64,000 bases of DNA from G016756615 sp035556195 (GCA_035556195.1 DATMFK010000001.1:62001-126000), one strand, 5' to 3'; positions 32,793 to 42,367 are shown, numbered from the stretch's first letter. Notes: generated from the sequence alone by a model not told the origin. Program-made: numbers and translations.

Positions 32793-35147
32793 TCAATGTT
32801 TCGTCGCTGCCTTGATCGCCGCCCAGACCTTGGACGGCGTCGCCGGCATGGTGAGATCGTTGGTGCCGATGGCATCCGTGATGGCGTTCATGACCGCCGG
32901 AGGCGAGCCGATGGCTCCGGCCTCGCCGCAACCCTTGATGCCGAGCGGATTCCCCGGACAAGGTGTCTCGCTGGTCGACACCTTGAAGGACGGCAGGTCG
33001 CTGGCGCGCGGCATGGTATAATCCATGTAGCTGGCCGTCACGAGCTGTCCGCTGGAAGCATCATATTGGCATCCTTCCAGCATCGCCTGGCCGACGCCTT
33101 GCGCTATGCCGCCATGTACCTGGCCTTCGACGATCATCGGGTTGATGATCTTGCCGAAATCGTCCGCCGCCACGAACTGCACGATCTCCGTCGTGCCGGT
33201 CTCCGGATCGATCTCGACCTCGCAGATGTAGCAGCCGGCCGGGAAGGTGAAGTTGGTCGGATCGTAGAAGGCGCCTTCCTTGAGACCCGGCTCCATGCCC
33301 GAAGGCAGGTTGTGGGCCGTATAGGCGGCAAGCGCCAGCTGGAACCAGGGAACGCTCCTGTCGGTTCCCGCCACCTTCAGGGCGCCGTTCTCGATGACGA
33401 TGTCGCCCTCGTCGGCTTCCATCAGATGGGCTGCGATCTTCTTGGCCTTGGCCTCGACCTTGTCGAGCGCCTTGACGATGGCCGACATGCCGACCGCGCC
33501 GGAACGCGAGCCATAGGTGCCCATGCCCATCTGCACCTTGTCGGTGTCGCCGTGGACGATGGACACGCTGTCGATCGGCACGCCGAAGCGCTCGCTGACA
33601 AGCTGCGCGAAGGTCGTCTCATGGCCCTGGCCGTGGCTGTGGGAGCCCGTCAGCACCTCGATCGTGCCGACCGCGTTGACCCGGACCTCTGCCGATTCCC
33701 ACAGGCCGACGCCCGCGCCGAGCGAGCCGACCGCGGCGGAGGGCGCGATGCCGCAAGCCTCGATGTAGCAGCTCATGCCAATGCCGCGCAGCTTGCCCCG
33801 CGTGGCGGCTTCCGCCTTGCGCGCGGCAAAACCCTGGTAGTCCGCGGCCGCCATCGCCGCGTCGAGCGAGGTGGCATAGTCACCCGTGTCATAGTTCATG
33901 ATGACGGGTGTCTGATAGGGGAAGCTCGTGATGAAGTTCTTCCGGCGCAATTCGGCTGGGGAGACTCCAAGTTCCCGCGCGGCCGTCTCGACGATGCGTT
34001 CGAGCACATAGGTCGCCTCGGGCCGCCCTGCCCCGCGATACGCGTCGACGGGCGCCGTATTGGTGTAGACGGCACGCACATTCGCGTGGATCGCCGGGAT
34101 GGCATACTGGCCCGACAGTAGGGTGGCATAGAGGTAGGTCGGGACCGAAGACGAGAAGAGCGACATGTAGGCGCCGAAATTGGCGATCGTATCGACCTTC
34201 AATCCCGTCATCTTGTTGTCCTTGTCGAAGGCGAGCTGCACTTCGGTCACATGGTCTCGGCCATGGGCGTCGGTGAGGAAGCTCTCCGTCCGGTCGGCGA
34301 CCCATTTGACCGGAACGCCGGTCTTCTTGGACGCCCACAGGCAGACGATCTCCTCGGGATAGATGAAGATCTTGGAGCCGAAGCCGCCGCCAACGTCGGG
34401 CGCGATCACCCGCAGCTTGTTCTCCGGCGCGATGTTGTAGAAGGCACTCATGACGAGGCGGGCGACATGCGGATTCTGCGACGTCGTCCAGCAGGTGTAG
34501 TGGTCCTCGCCCTTGTCGTAGTGCCCGAGCGCAGCTCGCGGCTCCATGGCGTTCGGCACGAGCCTGTTGTTGACGATGTGCATCCTGGTCACATGCGCGG
34601 CGTTGGCGATCGCCGCATCGGCGGCCTTCGCGTCGCCGAGCTCCCAGTCGAAGATGAGGTTCCCTTCCGCCTCCGGATGGAGCTGGGGCGCGCCAGGCTT
34701 GAGCGCCGCCACGGCGTCGGTGACGGCCGTCCTTTCCTCGTAGGTCACTTCCACCGCCTCGGCGGCGTCGCGCGCCTCTCCCTTGGTTTCAGCAACGACG
34801 ATCGCCACCGCGTCGCCGACGTAACGCACCCGATCGACCGCCAGGGGCGACCACGCGCCCATCTTCATCGGCGTGCCGTCCTTCGAATGGACCATCCATC
34901 CGCAGATCAGATTGCCGATGCCGTCGGTCTTGAGTTCCCTGCCGGTCAACACGCCGATGACGCCGGGCATGGACTGAGCCTTCGTCACATCGATCTTCTT
35001 GATATCGGCGTGCGCGTATGGACTGCGCACGAAGACGGCATGCTTCATGCCGGGAACCACCATGTCGTCGACATAGCGACCCGCGCCGGTGATGAAGCGC
35101 CTGTCTTCCTTGCGCGCCACCCTGGCGCCAATGCCTTCCATTCCCAT
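32793..35147 (-). CDS. coxL: Form II CODH-like molybdenum hydroxylase, large subunit
   Basis: A 784-residue molybdopterin-cytosine-dinucleotide-binding subunit. The active-site loop is AYRGAGR (369-375), the form II signature; form I CO dehydrogenases have AYRCSFR there. Other landmarks are VGGGFGSK (252-259) and the catalytic glutamate motif GCGEAGAIGSPPA near residue 735. Form II enzymes' real substrates are mostly unknown, and CO oxidation should not be assumed. The start at 35147 follows GGGAGGAAG; the upstream in-frame extension lies in the gap to coxS. Confidence 0.92.
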   Translation of the reverse strand: MGMEGIGARVARKEDRRFITGAGRYVDDMVVPGMKHAVFVRSPYAHADIKKIDVTKAQSMPGVIGVLTGRELKTDGIGNLICGWMVHSKDGTPMKMGAWSPLAVDRVRYVGDAVAIVVAETKGEARDAAEAVEVTYEERTAVTDAVAALKPGAPQLHPEAEGNLIFDWELGDAKAADAAIANAAHVTRMHIVNNRLVPNAMEPRAALGHYDKGEDHYTCWTTSQNPHVARLVMSAFYNIAPENKLRVIAPDVGGGFGSKIFIYPEEIVCLWASKKTGVPVKWVADRTESFLTDAHGRDHVTEVQLAFDKDNKMTGLKVDTIANFGAYMSLFSSSVPTYLYATLLSGQYAIPAIHANVRAVYTNTAPVDAYRGAGRPEATYVLERIVETAARELGVSPAELRRKNFITSFPYQTPVIMNYDTGDYATSLDAAMAAADYQGFAARKAEAATRGKLRGIGMSCYIEACGIAPSAAVGSLGAGVGLWESAEVRVNAVGTIEVLTGSHSHGQGHETTFAQLVSERFGVPIDSVSIVHGDTDKVQMGMGTYGSRSGAVGMSAIVKALDKVEAKAKKIAAHLMEADEGDIVIENGALKVAGTDRSVPWFQLALAAYTAHNLPSGMEPGLKEGAFYDPTNFTFPAGCYICEVEIDPETGTTEIVQFVAADDFGKIINPMIVEGQVHGGIAQGVGQAMLEGCQYDASSGQLVTASYMDYTMPRASDLPSFKVSTSETPCPGNPLGIKGCGEAGAIGSPPAVMNAITDAIGTNDLTMPATPSKVWAAIKAATKH

Positions 35148-35190
35148 CAGAGTCTTCCTCCCGAACCAGTGAGCGCCAGGAATACCGGGC

Positions 35191-35679
35191 CTAGGCGGCC
35201 GTCCTCGCATCCTTCGCCATGGCCTGCGACGCGGCCAGGATCGCCTTGACGATGTTGTGGTAACCGGTGCAGCGGCAGATATTCCCTTCGAGCTCCGCCC
35301 GCACCGTCGGCTCGTCGAGTCCCTCCGGGTGGCGGCGAATCATGTCGGTCGCCGCCATGATCATGCCGGGCGTGCAGAAGCCGCATTGCAAGCCGTGATG
35401 CTCCCGGAACGCGGCCTGCACGGGATGAAGGTCGGCCCCGTTGGCCAGCCCCTCGATCGTCACCACGCTGGAACCGGATGCCTGCGCGGCAAGCATCGTG
35501 CAGGACTTGACGGCCTTGCCATCGACATGGACGACGCAGGCACCGCATTGCGAGGTGTCGCAGCCGACATGGGTACCGGTCAGCCCCACGTGCTCGCGCA
35601 GGAAATGAACGAGCAGGGTTCGGTCTTCCACCGACTTGGTGACGGTTCGACCATTTACCGTGATCGTGACTTCAGACAT
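35191..35679 (-). CDS. coxS: Form II CODH-like molybdenum hydroxylase, 2Fe-2S subunit
   Basis: A 162-residue iron-sulfur subunit. A plant-type ferredoxin cluster (GCDTSQCGACVVHVDG and a later Cys in KSCTMLA) is followed by the all-helical second cluster domain (QCGFCTPG and ICRCTGY). It is the first gene of coxSLM, with GGAGG before ATG 35679. No accessory coxDEFG-like or MoCo-insertion genes are adjacent, so maturation must rely on genes elsewhere. Confidence 0.93.
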   Translation of the reverse strand: MSEVTITVNGRTVTKSVEDRTLLVHFLREHVGLTGTHVGCDTSQCGACVVHVDGKAVKSCTMLAAQASGSSVVTIEGLANGADLHPVQAAFREHHGLQCGFCTPGMIMAATDMIRRHPEGLDEPTVRAELEGNICRCTGYHNIVKAILAASQAMAKDARTAA

Positions 35680-35856
35680 TCAAAACCTCCCAAAGGCCTG
35701 CCCAGGGGCCAGCCCCGCTCCATCTTCGTCCTTCGGCGAAACAATGCCGAGGGGGCAAATATGCGTATATTATACTTTCGGTCGCAAGCCCCCCGCGCGC
35801 CATATCGCGCCAAAGGGCATTGTCAAACCGGCCGGTCCGGACAAAGATGTCTTCCC

Positions 35857-37068
35857 GTGACGGCGCCCGTTCAGAAGGTGCCGCTGACATGGAAGGAGGA
35901 AACGGCGCTGGGAATTTCGCGCACGACCTATGGCTGTGGGATGACGGTCCTGGCGGCTGGCGAGGCCGACGCAGATAGCTTCGCCGAATCGATCGCCGAC
36001 ACTGCCGGGACCATCGGGGCCGGCTTTTCCCTGCTCTTCTTCTCGCAGTCCCGGATTCGCGCCGAGGATCTGGTCGCCGCGCTTCGCCGACACGCGCCGG
36101 GCCTGCCCTATGCCGGCTGCTCGACTGCCGGCGAAATCACACCCCACGGGATCGGCGACGGCGGCGCGGTTGCAATCCTATTCCCGCAAGGGGCGTTCAC
36201 CGTCGCGTCGGCAATGATCAGGCAGGTTTCCTCGTCGGGATTGGACCTTGTGGCCGAACATGTGGCGCGCCTGAGGCGGCAGCTCGCCGATACGGCCGCC
36301 GGCCGACAGGTCTTCGCGCTCTCCTTCATCGACGGCCTGTCCTATGCCGAGGAAGCGGTGACCTCGGCGATCCATTGGGGGCTCGACGACATCCCGCTGA
36401 TCGGCGGCTCCGCGGGCGACGACCTTCATTTCGAAACGACAAGCCTGATCGCCGATGGCGAGGCCGGATCGGACTGCGCCATCATCACATTGGTCGCGAC
36501 CGACGTTCCGTTCCATGTGTTCAAGACCGAGAACTTCGTGCCGACCGGTGAAAAGCTCGTCGTCACGTCCTCCGAGCCGGGCCACCGCATCGTTCGCGAA
36601 TTCAATGCCGGTCCGGCCGCCGAGGAATATGCCGCGGCGATCGGCATCGACGCCCAGTCGCTGACGCCGATGAGCTTCGCCTCCCATCCCGTGGTGGTGC
36701 GGGTGGGCGGTGAGTACTACTGCCGGTCGATCCAGAAGGTGCATCCCGACGGCTCCCTGTCGTTCTTCTGCGCCATAGACGACGGCATCGTGCTCACGGT
36801 CGCCCAGCCCAAGGGCATGGTGGAATCGACGCGCACCGCATTGCGCATGGTCGACGAGAAGCTCGGAGGAACGGACGTCATCCTCGGCTTCGACTGCGTG
36901 TTGAGGCGCCTCGACGCGGAGAACCGCCAGATCCTTCGCGACATTTCGGAGCTCTACCGGGCGAATCATGTCGTCGGCTTCGGAACCTATGGCGAGCAGT
37001 ATCGCTCCATGCATCTCAACCAGACCTTCACCGGCATAGCCTTCGGCCGCCGGCAGGCCGCCGAATAG
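35857..37068 (+). CDS. FIST-domain sensor protein (NosP-like)
   Basis: About 403 residues comprising FIST_N (including FSLLFFSQSRIRAEDLVAAL and YAGCSTAGEITPHG) and FIST_C (about 240-395, ending GFGTYGEQYRSMHLNQTFTGIAFG). FIST proteins next to a NahK-like kinase include NosP, a haem protein that senses nitric oxide in Pseudomonas and Vibrio. The next gene here is such a kinase, nine bases downstream, so the same role is likely. Start is uncertain: GTG 35857 is used; AAGGAGG at 35892-35898 is followed by no standard in-frame start nearby except ATG 35941. Confidence 0.75.
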   Translation: MTAPVQKVPLTWKEETALGISRTTYGCGMTVLAAGEADADSFAESIADTAGTIGAGFSLLFFSQSRIRAEDLVAALRRHAPGLPYAGCSTAGEITPHGIGDGGAVAILFPQGAFTVASAMIRQVSSSGLDLVAEHVARLRRQLADTAAGRQVFALSFIDGLSYAEEAVTSAIHWGLDDIPLIGGSAGDDLHFETTSLIADGEAGSDCAIITLVATDVPFHVFKTENFVPTGEKLVVTSSEPGHRIVREFNAGPAAEEYAAAIGIDAQSLTPMSFASHPVVVRVGGEYYCRSIQKVHPDGSLSFFCAIDDGIVLTVAQPKGMVESTRTALRMVDEKLGGTDVILGFDCVLRRLDAENRQILRDISELYRANHVVGFGTYGEQYRSMHLNQTFTGIAFGRRQAAE

Positions 37069-37077
37069 GAAGCCGCG

Positions 37078-38418
37078 ATGGCCGCCACGGAGATCAACGA
37101 CGTCGACAGGCTGAAGCGCATCAACCAGGCGCTGATGTCGCGCGTCGAGCGCGCCATGGACCAGCAGGGCAACGCCTTTTCGCTGTTCCAGACAGCGATC
37201 AATCTCGAAAACCGGGTCAAGACCCGCACCGAGGAATTGCGGGCGACGCTGCGCCGCCTCGAACAGTCGAACATCGACCTCGTCGCAGCCAAGGAGAACG
37301 CCGAGCGGGCGAACATTTCCAAGACCCGCTTTCTCGCGGCAGCGAGCCACGACGTGCTGCAGCCGCTCAACGCGGCGCATCTGTCGATCTCGGCCCTGGC
37401 GGAACTTCAGACAAGCGAGGAAGGCTGCAAGCTCGTGCGGCAGGTCGAGCGCTCTCTGGAGACAATGGACGACCTGCTCAGAACGTTGCTCGACATTTCG
37501 AAGCTCGATGCCGGTGTCGTCCGCCCGGAGATCGGCGACGTAGCCCTGGAGCCGCTGTTCGCCGGCCTCAAATCGGATTTCCAGCCTCTTGCCGAAAAGA
37601 AGGGGCTGAGGCTCCGCTTCCGCCCGACATCGCTCTGCGTGCGCTCCGACCGCACCCTGCTCCGGCGCATCCTCCAAAACATCGTCTCGAACGCTATACG
37701 CTACACCGCGGAAGGCGGCGTCCTGGTCGGCCTGCGCCGGGCCGACGGAATGGCATGCATCGATGTCATCGACACCGGCTGCGGCATCCCCGACCATGAA
37801 CGTGAAGCCGTGTTCGACGAGTTCCATCGGGTCGAGCGCCCCCTTCACGGCGATGCGTCGGGTGGCGGGCTGGGGCTCGGCCTGTCGATCGTGCGGCGCA
37901 TGGTCGATGCGCTCGGCCACCGGCTGACCTTTACGTCGAGGCCGGATCACGGCACGGTCTTCCGGCTCGAACTGCCGCTCGCCAGCGGCCCCGCGCCCGA
38001 GCCCCAAAGCCTGCCCGTCGAGGCGGATGGCCCGCGCGGCTACGGCCTGTTCGGCACAAAGGTCCTGCTGATCGAGGACGACGATGCCGTTCTGGAGGCG
38101 ACGGGCGCGCTGCTGCAGCGCTGGCAATGCGTGGTGCGCACCGCCACCTCGACGGACAATGCGCTTGCCGCCTTGGGCGACACGGACTGGGTTCCAGACA
38201 TCATCATCGCCGACCAGCATCTCGACCATGGCGACCTCGGCAGCGAGACTATTGCGGGAGCCCGTCTTTATCTGCAGCGCGCGATCCCCGCCCTCATCAT
38301 CACGGCCGATCCCTCGGACGAATTGCAGCAGACGACGAAAAGTCTCGGCATCGAACTGATGCGAAAGCCGGTGAAGCCGGCTCAGTTGCGGGCGCTGTTG
38401 GCTCATCTCTTGGCATAA
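37078..38418 (+). CDS. Hybrid sensor histidine kinase (NahK/ErcS'-like)
   Basis: A 446-residue soluble hybrid kinase: an N-terminal coiled coil (1-80), a HisKA domain with the phospho-acceptor His91 in AASHDVLQPLN, a HATPase domain (NAIRY, DTGCGIP, GGGLGLGLSIV), and a C-terminal receiver (about 325-446) with IEDDD, the acceptor Asp in IIIADQHL and the Lys in RKPVKP. The ASHDVLQPL motif and absence of membrane segments match NahK and ErcS' of Pseudomonas. It lacks an obvious PAS domain, so input probably comes from the FIST protein. Likely partner is the regulator encoded at 45131-45808. Confidence 0.85.
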   Translation: MAATEINDVDRLKRINQALMSRVERAMDQQGNAFSLFQTAINLENRVKTRTEELRATLRRLEQSNIDLVAAKENAERANISKTRFLAAASHDVLQPLNAAHLSISALAELQTSEEGCKLVRQVERSLETMDDLLRTLLDISKLDAGVVRPEIGDVALEPLFAGLKSDFQPLAEKKGLRLRFRPTSLCVRSDRTLLRRILQNIVSNAIRYTAEGGVLVGLRRADGMACIDVIDTGCGIPDHEREAVFDEFHRVERPLHGDASGGGLGLGLSIVRRMVDALGHRLTFTSRPDHGTVFRLELPLASGPAPEPQSLPVEADGPRGYGLFGTKVLLIEDDDAVLEATGALLQRWQCVVRTATSTDNALAALGDTDWVPDIIIADQHLDHGDLGSETIAGARLYLQRAIPALIITADPSDELQQTTKSLGIELMRKPVKPAQLRALLAHLLA

Positions 38419-38909
38419 CTGCGCCGGATTCATGGGAGGAATCCGTCCCATGAGCGTTGTTCTTTGACTGGTCGCGAGGAGGCCCTCGCTGTCCTGCCGG
38501 AGATCTCTCCCCGCATCGCGAGCATCGGTTTCGCCAGTCGCCGACGGCGAGCGATGGGCGAAATCGACGACGGCATCGGCCTTCTGCCCGTCTTTGGCAC
38601 GGAGAAGGTGACGGCAGGAAGGTCGAGGGGCTTGCCGAACGATCAATCCTCGTTGGCGCTGGCGTTACAGTTCAGGCGGTTTTCTTGCCTCACACGCACA
38701 ACGCCCACGGGAAGAGCACTATCTGTATTCTGATTCTGTATTCTTATTATGAGGATACATTTCGCCGAATTCGCTTGAATCCTTTTGTTTTTCTGGCGCG
38801 ATTTGGTCGGTTTGGAGACGACTTTCTACCGCGTTTGCAACGCGTTTCGACCGCTTTCGCATAGGTGACGTCGCCAGCGCTTTCGGCCGCCCTGTCAAAT
38901 TCGCCCTAT
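38419..38909. other. Convergent intergenic region, 491 bases
   Basis: Between the kinase stop and the EutBC stop. The open frames here have no protein-like composition. The middle (38710-38840) is clearly more AT-rich than the rest of the window and includes a near-repeat TCTGTATTCTGATTCTGTATTC. It may contain terminators for both flanking genes or the remains of lost DNA; I see no clean hairpin. Confidence 0.4.
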
Positions 38910-41264
38910 CTATGTGCCGTAACGCCGGCTGCCGTTCACTCCTTTGCCGACGATTTCTCTGATGATCGTCAGGGTTTCCCTCGCAGCCTCCTTAGGCGGC
39001 AGGGCCGTATCCGCAACGTTGCTCACAAGTTTCGTAATGTCGTGATCTATCTTCCTCTGCGACCATCGATTGCCTTGGGCGACGGTGATGTAGACTGAAT
39101 AGGCGTGATGCATGGTTCCGGGTCTTTCGCCTATGATATGGAGAATTCCCCGGAAGCTGCTGGGATCCGCCTTCTCAAACAGCACCTCGCCGATGCGATA
39201 GCCGGCGCGTACTCTTCCGCCGGTAACCAGGATGTTCTTGTCGCTCATCGGAACGCCGGACTGCGCCAGCAAGATACGGATTTCTTCCAGATAGGGCGCA
39301 AGATGTCCGTCATCCATGATCGCGTTGGCGTTCAAACCATCGGAGATGACGATCTGGCCTTTGGGCGGGTCGTTCCCCCAGGATTCTCTTATTCTTTCAA
39401 TCTCTGCAATTGCTTCCGGGCTCAGTGTTTCACCTGTGCTCGGGTGGGCGATATAGTCATTGCGGTCCTTGGATAGTGTACGGACCGGCACGACATTCGG
39501 GATTGCGGCGATAAATTCAGGCGTTAGTTCCGCCCAGAGCGACTGCTTGGCATCATGGTACAAGGTGTTGACCTTGGCCGCGAGCTTGGGATTGAGCTCC
39601 CAGATATTCTCGCCATGCCCGGTAGCGAGGTCGACGCCCCTGCCTTCGACTTCCCGCATCTTCTGCCGGCCTTCGGCGTAGACGACCTCCCTGGGCCGCT
39701 TGTCTCCCTTGGCAAGACGGTACTGATAGTACACCCACAGCGGATCGCCAAAGTTCTTGGTGTAGTTGTTGTTTGCATCAACGATCCCGATCCGCTTATA
39801 GAAATCCCACATCGCATCATTGACCTTGAAGCCAAATTTCCCCCTCAGCCGTACGTGATCCTGGAAGGATGTCGTGAGATAGCTCAACATCGGATCGTTT
39901 TTGGTGGGCAGCGCAATCAGATAGACGGGATTGGCCGGCATTATCTGGTCCTGGCACCAATCCAGATCCTCAAGGCTGACCGACATGTGCAGTGTCGTGC
40001 AGATATCCAGGCCGATGGTCAGGCCATGCAGCTTGCCCATGGCGATATCTTCGAGGCAGCACCTCACCAGCTGTTCGCGATTCTTGAAGACTTCCGGTCC
40101 GATGAAACCGGCAACATCGTTGATGTGAAGCCACGCACCCCGGGGCTGCACTTTCGCGAGTTCGATTCCCACTGCCCTGCTGAAGCCATACTTGCGAGAT
40201 TCGAGGACCATCATGTCGACGCCGTTCGCAGCGCCATTGGTGAATTCCGAGCCCTGCCCGGTTTCGAAGTAGAGGCCGTATCGCTCCCCTTTCTTCGCGC
40301 CCGCATACTTCAGTATCTTCTGGTTTGTGATGTCGAAAATCTTGTTGCAATCGTCTGTTCCGGCCAGGCTCTGGAACATCGTGGAGACGGTTCCCGGGTA
40401 GGTTTCCCCGACATCTGCCTGGACGTCGATATGCGCAAGGACACACCAGGGAATCACGTCATTCAAACCGAACGTGTCGACGACATCCTTTAGGGCGCGC
40501 TCGACCTCGACGACGCTCTTCACCGTGCTGTCCACGGGGTTGGTCCCTATGACGATATCCCCCGTCGCATAGGAAAACGCATCGAAGACCTGCCAAACCA
40601 CGTCCTCCGGATGATCTGTGGGGGAATTTGGCTGGATTCGAGCGCCCATGTACCCCTTCGCACCCATACTGGTACCCGGCAGCACATTGAACACTTTCTG
40701 CCCCAGAGCGATGAGTTCTTCATTGCTCATCAGTTTCGGAACGCAGCCGATCGTGTCGCTGGTCAGGCCGTACATGACGCCTTTGATTTCGGCCTCCGGT
40801 TCGGCAAGGAGAAACTCCTTCAACTGGCCCATCGTCCAGTCTTTGACCTTCGCGTACTGCGCCTGATCGGTGGTCTGCCAAATCAACCGCTGGAGGTCGT
40901 CCTCGAACAGCGGGTGCTGATAGAGATCCCCGATCTTCGTATTTGCCAGAAGAGCGCGGGCATTTTGCCGTGTTGTCTCGTCCACGGCTCCCACTCCGAT
41001 CGCCTGGTCACCCTCCTTAAAATCATTCGCCGCGCCGATCACCTGCTGGAAGACCGATTGATCGAAATCGCCCTTGATTCTTCTGATATAAGCAAAGACG
41101 TCCTCGCCGGACGCCACTTCTTCGACTGCAAGGTCGCCACGGCTGGTAGCCGCTGCCGAGGCGCCGTTATGACTCGCAACCGTGCCAGCCGCGGCTCCCA
41201 TCAATACGAGGAGTTCTCTTCGGGTGAGCGCTTCATGTTGCTTCGACGAATAGCCCTTGACCAT
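38910..41264 (-). CDS. Fused ethanolamine ammonia-lyase (EutB-EutC) with Tat-like signal
   Basis: A 784-residue single chain with both subunits of adenosylcobalamin-dependent ethanolamine ammonia-lyase (ethanolamine to acetaldehyde and ammonia). EutB part: about 55-515, with substrate residues corresponding to Arg160/Gln162 (GARIQPN, R209, Q211), Asn193 (GTNPV, N242), Glu287 (YFETGQGS, E334) and Asp362 (GLDICTT, D420). EutC part: about 635-780 (IVISDGLNANAI, LVTGGRVRAGYRIGE, IIGERPG). The region 530-632, equivalent to the EutC N-terminus, is diverged. Residues 14-39 look like a twin-arginine signal (TRRELL, hydrophobic stretch, ASA), unexpected for this enzyme. Start ATG 41264 follows GAGGAG by six bases. 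Confidence 0.88.
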   Translation of the reverse strand: MVKGYSSKQHEALTRRELLVLMGAAAGTVASHNGASAAATSRGDLAVEEVASGEDVFAYIRRIKGDFDQSVFQQVIGAANDFKEGDQAIGVGAVDETTRQNARALLANTKIGDLYQHPLFEDDLQRLIWQTTDQAQYAKVKDWTMGQLKEFLLAEPEAEIKGVMYGLTSDTIGCVPKLMSNEELIALGQKVFNVLPGTSMGAKGYMGARIQPNSPTDHPEDVVWQVFDAFSYATGDIVIGTNPVDSTVKSVVEVERALKDVVDTFGLNDVIPWCVLAHIDVQADVGETYPGTVSTMFQSLAGTDDCNKIFDITNQKILKYAGAKKGERYGLYFETGQGSEFTNGAANGVDMMVLESRKYGFSRAVGIELAKVQPRGAWLHINDVAGFIGPEVFKNREQLVRCCLEDIAMGKLHGLTIGLDICTTLHMSVSLEDLDWCQDQIMPANPVYLIALPTKNDPMLSYLTTSFQDHVRLRGKFGFKVNDAMWDFYKRIGIVDANNNYTKNFGDPLWVYYQYRLAKGDKRPREVVYAEGRQKMREVEGRGVDLATGHGENIWELNPKLAAKVNTLYHDAKQSLWAELTPEFIAAIPNVVPVRTLSKDRNDYIAHPSTGETLSPEAIAEIERIRESWGNDPPKGQIVISDGLNANAIMDDGHLAPYLEEIRILLAQSGVPMSDKNILVTGGRVRAGYRIGEVLFEKADPSSFRGILHIIGERPGTMHHAYSVYITVAQGNRWSQRKIDHDITKLVSNVADTALPPKEAARETLTIIREIVGKGVNGSRRYGT

Positions 41265-41341
41265 GGCCATCTCCTCTTTGCGGAAGACCCGTCGCGCCAC
41301 CCGTCACGGCGGTGGTAAATCAGCGGATAATACTTCTGCCG

Positions 41342-42367
41342 TTACGTCATTTTCATCACGACGCGACCGTCTATCTTGTTTTGCCTCATCCGGTCGAAGA
41401 TGTCGTTTACGTCTTCCAGGCGTTCGGTGGAGTAGTGCACCTTCACCTTCCCATCGCCCGCAAACCGAAGACATTCAGCCAGGTCCAACCGCGTCCCGAC
41501 GATCGATCCTCTAATGGTCTTGCGGGTCAGGACAGTATCGAAGATGTCCAGTTCGAATGAGCCAGGCGGCAGGCCGACGAGTGACATCGTGCCGCGCTTT
41601 GCGAGCATGCCAAGTCCCTGACGGAACGCGACCGGCGAGACCGCGGTGACGAGCACCCCTTGTGCCCCGCCACAAAGCTTGCGCACTTCTTCGACGGGGT
41701 CGACCGCCTTGGCGTTGATAGCGGCGCTCGCGCCCATTTTTCGAGCGAGTTCAAGCTTTTCGTCGCTTATGTCGACCGCAATGACGTCGAGCCCCATTGC
41801 CTTGGCATATTGCACAGCAACATGGCCCAGTCCGCCGATGCCCGAGATCACGACGGTGTCGCCTGGTCTTGTGTCGGTTTCTTTCAGCCCTTTGTAGACA
41901 GTGACGCCGGCGCACAGGATCGGTGCGGCGGCTTCCCAGCCCAGACCATCCGGCAGATGGCCCACATAATCGGGGTCGGCGAGCACGTATTGCGCGAAGC
42001 CCCCATTCACCGAATAGCCGGTGTTCTTCTGCAGGTCGCACAGAGTTTCCCAGCCCGCGAGACAATGCCGACAATGGCCGCAGGCGGTATGGAGCCAAGG
42101 CACGCCGACGCGATCGCCCTCCTTGACAGCGGTGACTCCGCTACCCACCGCGGCGACGGAGCCGACGCCTTCATGGCCGGGAATGAACGGCGGGGTAGGC
42201 TTTACGGGCCAGTCTCCGTCGGCCGCGTGCAGGTCGGTGTGGCAGACGCCGCATGCTTCGATCTTCACCAATATCTGGCCCGGCCCGACTTCAGATACTG
42301 GGACCTCGTCGATCGAGAGCGGCCGCCTGAACTCGCGCACCACCGCGGCTTTCATCTTGTGCGCCAT
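41342..42367 (-). CDS. adhP: Zinc-dependent alcohol dehydrogenase (AdhP-like)
   Basis: A 341-residue medium-chain dehydrogenase interconverting primary alcohols and aldehydes with NAD. Catalytic zinc ligands lie in GVCHTDLH (~36-43) and GHEGVG, structural zinc cysteines in CGHCRHCLAGWETLC (~92-106), and the NAD motif is GIGGLGHVAVQYAK. Closest to the AdhP/propanol-preferring type. ATG 42367 follows GGGAGGAAG. It lies 77 bases upstream of the ethanolamine ammonia-lyase gene in the same direction, so the acetaldehyde made there could be reduced, or ethanol oxidised, by this enzyme. Confidence 0.88.
   Translation of the reverse strand: MAHKMKAAVVREFRRPLSIDEVPVSEVGPGQILVKIEACGVCHTDLHAADGDWPVKPTPPFIPGHEGVGSVAAVGSGVTAVKEGDRVGVPWLHTACGHCRHCLAGWETLCDLQKNTGYSVNGGFAQYVLADPDYVGHLPDGLGWEAAAPILCAGVTVYKGLKETDTRPGDTVVISGIGGLGHVAVQYAKAMGLDVIAVDISDEKLELARKMGASAAINAKAVDPVEEVRKLCGGAQGVLVTAVSPVAFRQGLGMLAKRGTMSLVGLPPGSFELDIFDTVLTRKTIRGSIVGTRLDLAECLRFAGDGKVKVHYSTERLEDVNDIFDRMRQNKIDGRVVMKMT

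Noticed and set aside
32793..35147. Calling the enzyme a true CO dehydrogenase
   Set aside because: The active-site loop is AYRGAGR, not AYRCSFR of form I, so CO oxidation cannot be assumed.
36178..38646. An 822-codon open frame on the minus strand opposite the FIST and kinase genes
   Set aside because: Very long, but it mirrors the codon structure of two well-identified + strand genes, is rich in Arg/Asp/His, and shows no domain.
38457..38864. A possible gene in the AT-richer stretch after the kinase
   Set aside because: No ribosome-binding site, unusual composition and no recognisable protein pattern in any frame.
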